Source: Spirochaetota bacterium (GTDB taxonomy: Bacteria > Spirochaetota > JAHITG01). From it: a stretch of DNA of 8,705 nucleotides. The notes below the pieces were generated by a model. It made no database searches, was not told where the DNA came from, and saw only the letters and a list, made by a program, of their open reading frames with translations. Below are positions 1 to 6,070 of the stretch, piece by piece. Position 1 is the first letter of the stretch. Every line of letters starts with the position of its first letter. The stretch covers positions 1 through 8,705 of the forward strand of contig JAHITG010000379.1 in the NCBI GenBank assembly GCA_018817865.1, written 5' to 3'. The position numbers and the translations under genes are program-made.

Positions 1-711
1 AAATTCATCAGCCACATGATCAATGATCTTCTGATCAAAGTCGTCACCACCAAGGTGAGTGTTCCCGTTCGTTGACTTAACTTCAAAGACACCGTCCCCG
101 ATCTCCAGGATAGATATATCAAAGGTTCCTCCGCCAAGGTCATATACTGCGATCTTCTCATTCTTCTTTTTATCAAGGCCGTATGCCAGAGAAGCAGCGG
201 TTGGTTCATTAATGATCCGGAGAACATTCAATCCTGCGATCTTTCCGGCATCTTTAGTAGCCTGACGCTGAGCATCATTAAAATAAGCAGGTACGGTGAT
301 CACCGCATCAGTAACCTTATCACCAAGATAATCCTCTGCGGTCTTCTTCATCTTTTGAAGGACCATGGCTGAGATCTCGGGAGGTGAATAGACTTTATTT
401 TTTATCTCTACCCGGGCTACATTATTATCCCCTTTAATTACTTTATATGGTACTTTCTTTATTTCTTCTGTTACCTCTTCAAATTTTCTTCCCATAAATC
501 TTTTTATAGAAAAAATAGTATTTTTTGGATTAGTCACAGCCTGTCGTTTTGCAATATCGCCAACCAGTGTTTCATCATTTTTAGTAAATCCGACGACAGA
601 AGGCGTAGTCCTGTTCCCTTCCGCATTAGCAATAACAACGGGTTCACCTCCTTCCATTACAGCAACAACAGAATTTGTGGTACCAAGGTCGATACCTATT
701 GCTTTAGCCAT
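1..711 (-). CDS. dnaK: Chaperone DnaK (Hsp70), N-terminal ATPase part, truncated by window edge
   Basis: The minus strand encodes the first 237 residues of an Hsp70 chaperone, running open off the left edge; the family is usually about 600-640 aa. Visible are the phosphate-1 loop GIDLGTTNS (residues 6-14), the catalytic lysine K70 in SIKRFMG, AVITVPAYFNDAQRQATKDAG-type sequence (about 136-156), INEPTAASLAYG (about 167-178) and the phosphate-2 loop VYDLGGGTFD (189-198; T196 matches E. coli T199). Residues about 75-105 contain the segment that Gram-negative Hsp70s have and Bacillus DnaK lacks, which favours a diderm host. The ATG at 711-709 has a perfect AGGAGG at 726-721 (minus strand). DnaK folds nascent and stress-damaged proteins with DnaJ and GrpE, which are not in the window. 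The gene is transcribed divergently from the fumarase operon. Confidence 0.98.
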   Translation of the reverse strand, partial: MAKAIGIDLGTTNSVVAVMEGGEPVVIANAEGNRTTPSVVGFTKNDETLVGDIAKRQAVTNPKNTIFSIKRFMGRKFEEVTEEIKKVPYKVIKGDNNVARVEIKNKVYSPPEISAMVLQKMKKTAEDYLGDKVTDAVITVPAYFNDAQRQATKDAGKIAGLNVLRIINEPTAASLAYGLDKKKNEKIAVYDLGGGTFDISILEIGDGVFEVKSTNGNTHLGGDDFDQKIIDHVADEF

Positions 712-746
712 AATTTAAAACCTCCTTTATAATAATTGCTAAAATG

Positions 747-774
747 GATGTAATCACAATATGATCTTTGTCAA
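747..774 (-). promoter_or_regulatory. Candidate dnaK promoter
   Basis: On the minus strand a perfect TTGACA (774-769) is followed after 16 nt by TACATC (752-747), a poor -10 box with 3 of 6 matches. Transcription would start near 740 and leave a short leader that includes the AGGAGG at 726-721. The -35 is convincing and the -10 is not. No CIRCE inverted repeat (TTAGCACTC-N9-GAGTGCTAA) is present between 712 and 955, so HrcA control of the classical type is not supported here. Confidence 0.45.
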
Positions 775-895
775 GTAAAAAAGGCTGAATTTATTATTGA
801 TTTTTTAAGACGAAAAAAGAAAAAAATCAGGTATAATTAACAGAATATCATTATAAAATTATAATTTTTACATAAAAAGTGCATAAAAAAACTGC

Positions 896-923
896 TTTAC
901 TTTTTAAAAAAAGTTGTTATATT
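896..923 (+). promoter_or_regulatory. Candidate promoter of the fumarase operon
   Basis: TTTACT (896-901) lies 16 nt upstream of TATATT (918-923); an overlapping TATTAT (920-925) would give an 18-nt spacer. Both are sigma70-like, and either predicts a start near 930, about 25 nt before the ATG at 956. Poly-A/T tracts upstream (886-912) could act as an UP-like element. A second perfect TATAAT exists at 832-837 but has no acceptable -35. The assignment rests on sequence pattern only. Confidence 0.5.
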
Positions 924-955
924 ATGCGTACTAAATTTACAGTCAAAGGTGTGAA

Positions 956-1825
956 ATGGTGAACAGTACAAAAGAAAACTTAAGACGAGTCAGCGTAAAA
1001 GTAGTAGAAAATGCTATATATGAAGGAATAGTGAATATTACACACAAACTGCCTGAGGATATAAAAAAGGCCTTAAAGGATTCATATGAAAGCGAGGTTA
1101 ACCCCAAAGCAAAATACATATTGAACCAATTGATCTCAAATTATGATATTGCTCTTAAGGAGCGTATTCCTCTATGTCAGGATACTGGATCGATCATCCT
1201 CTTTATCGAGGTGGGACAGGATGTCTATTTTACTGATGGATATATCCTTTCAGGTATAAACAAAGCTATTGCGCGGGCAACTACCGATAAATACTTAAGA
1301 AGCTCCATTGTTCATGACCCTATTACCAGAAAGAACAACCATGATAACACCCCGGCTGTTATACATATTGAATATGCAAGAGGGAACAGAGTCAAACTAT
1401 ATATAATGGCTAAAGGAGCCGGTGCTGAAAATGTTTCAGTTTCCAGGATGCTGCCGCTAAGCTATGCTTCTAAAGATAAGATCAAGGATTTTATCCTTAA
1501 ATGGGTTACCGAACATGCTGCAAAAGCTTGTCCGCCTGTTATTGTGGGAATCGGGATCGGCGGGACCTATGATTACTGCCCTGTACTTGCAAAGAAGGCT
1601 CTTTTAAGGAAGATCGGAAGTAAAAATAAAAATTCCTATTATGATAAATTGGAAAAAGAACTTCTTTCAGAGATCAATAAATCAAATATCGGGCCGCAGG
1701 GTATAGGCGGTAAAACAACTTCATTGGGTGTCTTTATTGAATCACACCCCTGTCATATTGCAAGTTTACCGGTATCAATAAACATAACATGCAATTCTTC
1801 AAGGATTACAAAGATCGTCATATAG
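956..1825 (+). CDS. fumA: Class I fumarate hydratase, alpha subunit
   Basis: This 289-aa protein is the alpha (Fe-S cluster) subunit of a two-subunit class I fumarase, which reversibly hydrates fumarate to L-malate in the cytoplasm. Family marks are PLCQDTG (72-78), KGAGAENVS (153-161), AKACPPVIVGIGIGGTYD (189-206), GIGGKTTSLGV (249-259) and HPCHIASLPV (264-273). Cysteines 74, 192 and 279 sit where the three [4Fe-4S] ligands of class I fumarases lie. The length is normal for the stand-alone subunit. The ATG is preceded by AAAGGTG (945-951) at a rather short 4-nt distance. The beta subunit follows directly, so the pair forms an operon. Such enzymes are typically oxygen-sensitive, which suggests an anaerobic or microaerobic life style (inference). 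A related L-tartrate dehydratase alpha subunit cannot be strictly excluded. The symbol follows two-subunit nomenclature, not E. coli FumA. Confidence 0.93.
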   Translation: MVNSTKENLRRVSVKVVENAIYEGIVNITHKLPEDIKKALKDSYESEVNPKAKYILNQLISNYDIALKERIPLCQDTGSIILFIEVGQDVYFTDGYILSGINKAIARATTDKYLRSSIVHDPITRKNNHDNTPAVIHIEYARGNRVKLYIMAKGAGAENVSVSRMLPLSYASKDKIKDFILKWVTEHAAKACPPVIVGIGIGGTYDYCPVLAKKALLRKIGSKNKNSYYDKLEKELLSEINKSNIGPQGIGGKTTSLGVFIESHPCHIASLPVSINITCNSSRITKIVI

Positions 1826-1847
1826 TTTATCTAAAATGGAGAGAATA

Positions 1848-2372
1848 ATGAAAGGAACAACTATTGAAACACCGTTTAAGGATAATATACTAAAAAGTTT
1901 AAGTATCGGAGCTTTAGTAAAAATAAAAGGAATTATCGTTACCGCCAGGGATGCTTCTTTAAAACGGCTGAAAGAAGACATGAAAAAAAAGAAAAAACTC
2001 AGTTTTATAAACGAAACTAATGTGCTCTATTTTTGCGGTCCTGCACCGACACCGAAAGGGAAAGTAATAGGGTCCTGCGGGCCCACTACTTCTGCAAGGA
2101 TGGAAGAATATTTTGAAATACTTTTCAGATCCGGGGTCAAAGGCCTCATCGGTAAAGGACCTTTAAGTAAGGAAGCAACGTCCTTATGTAAAAAATTCAA
2201 TGTAGTCTATTTAATAGTTACCGGCGGTGCAGGAGCATATCTTTCTTCCTTTGTTAAGACAAAAGATGTTATCTCTTACAAGGATCTCGGGCCTGAAGCT
2301 ATATTAAAGCTTGAAGTTGATGAACTTCCCTGCATCGTTGCTTCCATGAAGGGGAATACAATTTTTAAATAA
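1848..2372 (+). CDS. fumB: Class I fumarate hydratase, beta subunit
   Basis: This 174-aa protein is the C-terminal (beta) half of class I fumarase and partners the product encoded just upstream. Family marks are the opening TTIETPF, VTARDASLKR (31-40), YFCGPAPTPKGKVIGSCGPT (61-80) with TTSARMEEY, GLIGKGPLS (99-107), VTGGAGA (124-130) and the C-terminal EAILKLEVDELP (150-161). I chose the ATG at 1848: GGAGAG (1838-1843) lies just upstream, and the protein then begins at the place where homologues begin. An in-frame ATG at 1836 would add four residues (MERI) but has no ribosome binding site and overlaps the SD. The gap to the alpha gene is about 22 nt. The subunit contributes substrate-binding residues to the shared active site. 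The symbol follows two-subunit nomenclature and does not imply E. coli FumB. Confidence 0.93.
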   Translation: MKGTTIETPFKDNILKSLSIGALVKIKGIIVTARDASLKRLKEDMKKKKKLSFINETNVLYFCGPAPTPKGKVIGSCGPTTSARMEEYFEILFRSGVKGLIGKGPLSKEATSLCKKFNVVYLIVTGGAGAYLSSFVKTKDVISYKDLGPEAILKLEVDELPCIVASMKGNTIFK

Positions 2373-2426
2373 AGTTCTTGACTAAGGAAAATAAACTATT
2401 AAATGTAATATGAAAAAAATATGAGG

Positions 2427-2457
2427 TTGGTCATAAATATCGGATGGGAAATATATC
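2427..2457 (+). promoter_or_regulatory. Weak candidate promoter for tRNA-Val/thrS cluster
   Basis: TTGGTC (2427-2432) and TATATC (2452-2457) are separated by 19 nt and would start transcription about 20 nt before the mature tRNA. A better -35, TTGACT (2378-2383), lies closer to the fumarase stop codon, but its nearest -10-like box (TAATAT, 2406-2411) is 22 nt away. No terminator is seen after the fumarase beta gene, so readthrough from the fumarase operon is also possible. Confidence 0.28.
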
Positions 2458-2482
2458 GCTATTTTCCGCATTGGATATTAAG

Positions 2483-2556
2483 GGGCGGTTAGCTCAGCTG
2501 GTTAGAGTGCTTGCTCGACACGCAAGAAGTCACTGGTTCAATTCCAGTACCGCCCA
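2483..2556 (+). tRNA. tRNA-Val (anticodon GAC)
   Basis: The 74-nt sequence folds into a full cloverleaf. The acceptor GGGCGGT (2483-2489) pairs with ACCGCCC (2549-2555), with discriminator A2556. The D stem is GCTC/GAGT (2492-2495 with 2505-2508, one G-U pair). The anticodon stem CTTGC/GCAAG (2510-2514 with 2522-2526) encloses loop TCGACAC. The T stem ACTGG/CCAGT (2532-2536 with 2544-2548) encloses TTCAATT. The anticodon at 2517-2519 is GAC, which reads valine codons GUC and GUU. The CCA end is not encoded (ATT follows), so it must be added by a nucleotidyltransferase. Position 33 is C instead of the nearly universal U. The gene lies 22 nt before the thrS start and is probably cotranscribed with it. 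Confidence 0.93.
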
Positions 2557-2578
2557 ATTAACAGATTACAGCCATACT

Positions 2579-4489
2579 ATGAAACTGTTTATTAAAAACA
2601 ACAACAAAGAAAAAAAATTTGGATCCGGATCATCTGCGGCTGATATACTGAAAATGGTTGCTCTAGATCAAAAGGAATTTATTATTCCAAAATTCAATGA
2701 CACACTGATCAACTGGGACGACAGCCTGTCCGAAGACGGCACCCTTGAGTTCCTTGACTTCAGTTCCGAAGAAGCTCAGGAAGTCTACAGACATACCTCC
2801 TCCCATATCATGGCGCAGGCGGTAAAGCGCCTTTTCCCGGATGTAAAAGTTACGATCGGACCCGCAATAAAGGACGGGTTCTATTATGATTTCGACGTAA
2901 AAAAGAATTTTCAGGATTCGGACCTCGAAAAGATCGAGGAAGAGATCAGGAAGATCATTAAAGTGGACATGCCTTTTAAAAAAGAGGTCATGCCCAGAAA
3001 AAAAGCCATAGAACTGTTTAAAAAAGCAGATGAACCCTATAAAGTCGAATTATTGAATGAGATCGAGAGCAAAGAAGTATCCGTTTATAAAGACGGTGAA
3101 TTCACTGATCTGTGCAGGGGGCCACATCTGGAAAGCACAGGAAAAATAAAACTTGTCAAACTGCTTAAAATTTCAGGTGCATACTGGAGGGGGAACGAGA
3201 AAAACAAAATGCTGCAGAGGATATACGGCACATCCTTCCCTACAAAAGAAGCAATGGATAATTACCTGGATTTTTTAAAGGAATCTGAAGAACGAGACCA
3301 CCGGAAACTCGGTAAACAGCTGGACTTGTACTCTATACAGGAAGCAGCAGGACCGGGACTGGTATACTGGCATCCGGCCGGAGCATTGGTCCGCCATCTC
3401 ATTGAGACCTTCTGGAAGGAAGAACATCTGAAGAGAGGATATGAGTTCATCTATTCACCACATATTGCCAAGATCGACCTCTGGAAGATATCCGGGCACT
3501 GGGAAAATTACAGAGAGAACATATACTCGCCTATGGAAATTGATGAGCAGCAGTATATAATTAAACCGATGAACTGTCCGGGACATATTCTGATCTTTAA
3601 GAACAGAATCAGAAGCTACCGGGAGCTCCCGGTCCGCTGGGCAGAATTAGGAACCGTTTACAGATATGAACGAAGCGGAGTTCTTCATGGCATGTTACGA
3701 GTACGAGGATTCACTCAGGATGATGCACATATATTCTGTATGGAGGAACAGTTATCGGAAGAGATAACAGGTGTTCTTGACCAGGTCTTTTTTATGCTGG
3801 ACAAATTCGGTTTCTCAAAATACGAGATCAATTTAAGCACGCGTCCGGATAAATTCGCCGGAACAGAAAAAGGATGGGAAAAAGCGACCAATTCCTTAAA
3901 GGAAGCACTGAACAATCATAAACTGAAATTCGAGATCGATCCGGGCGGAGGTGTATTTTACGGGCCCAAGATCGATATCAAGCTGGTAGACGCCCTCGGC
4001 CGAGGGTGGCAGGGATCTACTATCCAGGTTGATTTTGTTCTTCCGGAACGGTTCGATATGCAGTATGTCGGTCAGGATGGAAAAGAACACCGGCCGGTTA
4101 TGATCCATCGAGCCTTACTGGGTTCATTTGAAAGATTCATGGGTATCCTGATCGAACATTATAAAGGTGCCTTTCCGCTTTGGCTGGCACCGACCCAGGT
4201 GCTGATGATCCCGATCACGGAAAATCAGAATAAATATGCAAAAAAAATTGAAATAGAACTTAAAAAGAGTAATATTCGTGTTGTGATAGACGATCGAAAT
4301 GAAAAGATGGGCCTTAAGATAAGAGAAGCGATCACTAAAAAGACCCCCTACCTTTTCATCGTAGGGAAGAATGAAGAGAACGAAAATAAAATATCGGTCC
4401 GAAGTTATAAAGAAGGCGACCTGGGCCAGTTTTCATTAGATAAAATGATAAAGAAACTTGAAGAAGAGATAAAAGATAAAAAAATTTAA
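2579..4489 (+). CDS. thrS: Threonine--tRNA ligase
   Basis: Threonyl-tRNA synthetase (636 aa, against 642 in E. coli) attaches threonine to tRNA-Thr in the cytoplasm. Domains in order are: N-terminal TGS (about 1-62); editing domain with HTSSH (H72, H76) and CRGPH (C179, H183), which hydrolyses mischarged Ser-tRNA; class II catalytic core with PMNCPGH (330-336), motif 2 around RYERSGVLHGMLRVRGFTQ (362-380) and motif 3 ending in MIHRALLGSFERF (508-520); and the anticodon-binding domain (about 535-636). Zinc ligands C333, H384 and H510 are each one residue off E. coli C334, H385 and H511. An in-frame ATG at 2444 would translate straight through the tRNA gene and is rejected; ATG 2579 gives the family length. 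No Shine-Dalgarno is visible in the 22 nt after the tRNA, which is odd. infC follows after 7-13 nt. Confidence 0.98.
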   Translation: MKLFIKNNNKEKKFGSGSSAADILKMVALDQKEFIIPKFNDTLINWDDSLSEDGTLEFLDFSSEEAQEVYRHTSSHIMAQAVKRLFPDVKVTIGPAIKDGFYYDFDVKKNFQDSDLEKIEEEIRKIIKVDMPFKKEVMPRKKAIELFKKADEPYKVELLNEIESKEVSVYKDGEFTDLCRGPHLESTGKIKLVKLLKISGAYWRGNEKNKMLQRIYGTSFPTKEAMDNYLDFLKESEERDHRKLGKQLDLYSIQEAAGPGLVYWHPAGALVRHLIETFWKEEHLKRGYEFIYSPHIAKIDLWKISGHWENYRENIYSPMEIDEQQYIIKPMNCPGHILIFKNRIRSYRELPVRWAELGTVYRYERSGVLHGMLRVRGFTQDDAHIFCMEEQLSEEITGVLDQVFFMLDKFGFSKYEINLSTRPDKFAGTEKGWEKATNSLKEALNNHKLKFEIDPGGGVFYGPKIDIKLVDALGRGWQGSTIQVDFVLPERFDMQYVGQDGKEHRPVMIHRALLGSFERFMGILIEHYKGAFPLWLAPTQVLMIPITENQNKYAKKIEIELKKSNIRVVIDDRNEKMGLKIREAITKKTPYLFIVGKNEENENKISVRSYKEGDLGQFSLDKMIKKLEEEIKDKKI

Positions 4490-4508
4490 AGGTGAGGTGG
4501 ACATTATA
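4488..4508 (+). promoter_or_regulatory. infC ribosome binding site with non-AUG start choice
   Basis: After the thrS stop lies AAAGGTGAGGTGG (4488-4500), an unusually strong purine-rich SD region. The only conventional start, GTG at 4497, is embedded in the SD itself and leaves almost no spacing. The in-frame ATT at 4503 and ATA at 4506 lie 3 and 6 nt after GAGGTG (4494-4499), which is workable spacing. infC is the classical gene that uses AUU or related rare starts, which let IF3 discriminate against its own mRNA. Confidence 0.6.
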
Positions 4509-5042
4509 AAAAAAAGAAAAAAACGAACCTATCAACCCAGGTTAAGGGTTAACAACTGGATTCGTGCACCTAAAGTAAGAGTGGTATTCCCCGACGGTGA
4601 TGCCGAGGTCATGAAGACCGAAGATGCTATTGCTAAGGCTAAGGAATTTGGACTGGACCTGATTGAAATTTCACCGAATACAGACCCGCCGGTCTGTAAG
4701 ATCCTTGATATGGGAAAGTATAAGTATGAGCAGGAAAAGAAACTCAAGGAATCAAAAAAGCATCAAAAGAACATCGTTGTAAAGGAAATGCGTTTTCGCC
4801 CAAAAACTCAGGAACATGATTACCAGACCAAATTAGGACATATTAAAAAGTTCCTGGCTAATAAGGATAAAGTAAAAGTGAACATTTTCTTTAAAGGGAG
4901 AGAGATCACTCATCAGGACCTGGGAATGGCTATGGTGGAAAAATTAAAAGAAGACCTGGCCGAGCTGGGACAGCCGGAATATATGCCAAAACTTGAAGGC
5001 AGAAATATTACAGTTGTTTTTGCACCGGTTTCACAAAAATAA
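4503..5042 (+). CDS. infC: Translation initiation factor IF-3
   Basis: IF-3 binds the 30S subunit, prevents premature 50S joining and proofreads the start codon and initiator tRNA. The protein is about 179 aa, the normal length. The N-terminal domain includes NNWIRAPKVRVV, LDLIEISPNTDPPVCKILD and MGKYKYEQEKK; a lysine-rich linker contains KKHQKNIVVKEMRFRP; the C-terminal domain has HDYQTKLGHIKKFL, KVKVNIFFKGREITH and GRNITVVFAP. A basic extension KKRKKRTYQPR precedes the usual domain start. I place the start at ATT 4503 because GTG 4497 lies inside the Shine-Dalgarno; ATA 4506 is also possible, and a GTG start would add two residues. The gene sits in the conserved order thrS-infC-rpmI-rplT. 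In E. coli a rare start codon makes infC autoregulated, and the same is inferred here. Confidence 0.95.
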   Translation: MIKKRKKRTYQPRLRVNNWIRAPKVRVVFPDGDAEVMKTEDAIAKAKEFGLDLIEISPNTDPPVCKILDMGKYKYEQEKKLKESKKHQKNIVVKEMRFRPKTQEHDYQTKLGHIKKFLANKDKVKVNIFFKGREITHQDLGMAMVEKLKEDLAELGQPEYMPKLEGRNITVVFAPVSQK

Positions 5043-5101
5043 ATCATTACTTAGAACTATTTTTAAAAAATGAGCTTTAAAGTTATTAAGGAGATGAAAA
5101 A

Positions 5102-5302
5102 ATGGCAAAAAATAAAATAAAAACCAACAAAGCTGCAGCGAAAAGATTTAGAAAGACGGCTAAAGGTAAAGTAAAACGCGGAAAGGCTTTTACGAGTCAT
5201 ATCTTAACTAAGAAATCACCCAAGAGGAAACGGGGCTTAAGAAAGTCAGGCCTGGTCGCTAAAAGTGAAGAAAAGAATATCAAGAGGATGATCCCCTACT
5301 AG
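5102..5302 (+). CDS. rpmI: 50S ribosomal protein bL35
   Basis: This 66-aa, very basic protein is ribosomal protein bL35, a small component of the large subunit. It opens MAKNKIKTNKAAAKRFRKT, continues with KGKVKRGKAFTSHILTKKS and ends with KNIKRMIPY, all typical of the family, and its length is standard. The ATG is preceded by AAGGAGA (5088-5094) at good spacing. It lies 59 nt after infC and 108 nt before rplT, within the conserved infC-rpmI-rplT cluster, and is expected to be cotranscribed with them. Confidence 0.97.
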   Translation: MAKNKIKTNKAAAKRFRKTAKGKVKRGKAFTSHILTKKSPKRKRGLRKSGLVAKSEEKNIKRMIPY

Positions 5303-5320
5303 GATGGTTTAAAGGTTCAT

Positions 5321-5402
5321 CGCTCTAAGAGTAAGAGTTTTTTAAGTATTACCTGCTCTTAGACTTGTAGGCTTTTAAATTCTTAGACTATCAAATAAGG
5401 AG
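5321..5402 (+). promoter_or_regulatory. Candidate structured leader of rplT (alternative RNA stems)
   Basis: In the long rpmI-rplT spacer, TCTAAGAG (5324-5331) pairs perfectly with CTCTTAGA (5356-5363), extendable to 10 bp with one G-U pair. The same arm can instead pair with TTCTTAGA (5380-5387), because TCTTAGACT is repeated at 5357-5365 and 5381-5389. The second copy lies 9 nt before the rplT SD AAGGAG (5397-5402). A third option is the small hairpin CTCT/AGAG (5323-5326 with 5334-5337) followed by T5338-5343, resembling a weak terminator. Mutually exclusive stems fit L20 autoregulation, which is known for rpmI-rplT in E. coli and for L20 leaders in Firmicutes. I see no clear match to those described RNA classes. 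Confidence 0.5.
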
Positions 5403-5410
5403 TTATATAG

Positions 5411-5779
5411 ATGAGTCGAGTAAAAAATTCAGTTGCAACAAGAAAGAGACGAAAGAAAATATTAAAACAGGCTAAAGGATTCTGGGGCAGAAAGAGTAAG
5501 CTCTTCAAAACAGCAAAAGAAGCGGTTATGAGAGCTCTGCGATATGCTTATAGAGACAGAAGGGCCCGTAAAAGGAATTTTCGCAGTTTGTGGATCGCCA
5601 GAATAAATGCAGCCTGCCGCAACAGAAATATCTCTTACAGTAAATTCATTGCGGGAATGAAAAAGGCTAATATCATTCTGAACAGAAAAATACTGGCCTA
5701 TATTGCTGTTGAAGATGCTGCTTCTTTCGATAAGATCGCAGATGAAGCCCGTAATGCAATAGAACCTAAAAAAAGCTAA
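5411..5779 (+). CDS. rplT: 50S ribosomal protein bL20
   Basis: This 122-aa basic protein is bL20, an early 23S rRNA-binding protein essential for 50S assembly and, in several bacteria, the repressor of its own operon. Family marks are the start MSRVKNSVATRKRRKKILKQAKGF (read as a start motif of that form), AKEAVMRALRYAYRDRR, FRSLWIARINAACR and NISYSKFIAGMKKANI, and the length is standard. The ATG has AAGGAG at 5397-5402 with 8 nt spacing. It is the last gene of the translation cluster. No pheS or pheT follows, unlike many proteobacteria and firmicutes. No convincing intrinsic terminator is seen downstream. Confidence 0.97.
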   Translation: MSRVKNSVATRKRRKKILKQAKGFWGRKSKLFKTAKEAVMRALRYAYRDRRARKRNFRSLWIARINAACRNRNISYSKFIAGMKKANIILNRKILAYIAVEDAASFDKIADEARNAIEPKKS

Positions 5780-5870
5780 GTTTCCTGTGAGCTTCTCCTG
5801 AACTTGAAATAAATAAACTATTCTATTTGAATTGCTTAAAAATGAAACCACAGCAGTACTGCACATATAT

Positions 5871-5892
5871 TTTTATATTAATAAATATAAAA
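5871..5892. repeat. Small AT-only inverted repeat
   Basis: TTTTATATT (5871-5879) and AATATAAAA (5884-5892) form a perfect 9-bp hairpin with a 4-nt AATA loop, about 90 nt after rplT. It contains no G or C and is not followed by a T-run, so it would be a weak terminator at best. It lies in the AT-rich spacer 5780-6070, which otherwise holds no supported gene. Confidence 0.4.
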
Positions 5893-5972
5893 TAACCCGG
5901 TTTATCTGAGTGGCCATTGTCCTGTAAGTGATCTTCTATAAAAAATAATGGAAATATATTTTTAAATTTATA

Positions 5973-5994
5973 TTTTACACTTATTATTGTAAAA
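5973..5994. repeat. Inverted repeat upstream of the beta-barrel gene
   Basis: TTTTACA (5973-5979) and TGTAAAA (5988-5994) form a perfect 7-bp dyad around 8 nt (5980-5987). It lies about 25 nt upstream of the extended -10 box at 6015-6023, so it could be an operator-like dyad or a small hairpin. The local AT richness makes chance occurrence possible. Confidence 0.35.
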
Positions 5995-6014
5995 ATGAAG
6001 ATACTTATGAATCC

Positions 6015-6023
6015 TGATATTAT
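6015..6023 (+). promoter_or_regulatory. Candidate extended -10 promoter for the envelope/division operon
   Basis: TGATATTAT (6015-6023) matches the extended -10 pattern TGn plus TATAAT with 5 of 6 in the hexamer. No good -35 hexamer is seen at 16-18 nt upstream, which extended -10 promoters tolerate. Transcription would start near 6030, about 40 nt before the ATG at 6071. It would serve the beta-barrel gene, the ZapB-like gene and zapA. Confidence 0.4.
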
Positions 6024-6070
6024 ATATATCGGTCCATGATCCACAGAATTTGGGTATACATTTTCCAGAC

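Noticed and set aside
59..265. Plus-strand ORF of 68 codons at the left end
   Set aside because: Antisense to the DnaK ATPase domain, which is unambiguous on the other strand.
1836..1847. Earlier ATG for the fumarase beta subunit
   Set aside because: No ribosome binding site precedes it, and GGAGAG lies directly after it, well placed for ATG 1848.
2444..2578. N-terminal extension of thrS from an upstream in-frame ATG
   Set aside because: It would translate through the complete tRNA-Val gene; the residues do not resemble any ThrRS N-terminus, and ATG 2579 gives the family length.
5773..5794. Possible terminator after rplT (AAGCT...AGCTT)
   Set aside because: Only 5 bp with a 12-nt loop and no T-run.
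5853..5862. 10-bp perfect palindrome GCAGTACTGC
   Set aside because: Palindromes of this length are expected several times by chance in a window this size; no second copy or clear promoter context.
5462..5866. Minus-strand ORF across rplT
   Set aside because: Shadow of the conserved rplT reading frame; no family features and no SD.
5823..6044. Minus-strand ORF of 73 codons in the AT-rich spacer, with hydrophobic segments
   Set aside because: The apparent hydrophobicity follows from AT-rich codons; no plausible ribosome binding site or recognisable domain was seen. Not impossible, but unsupported.
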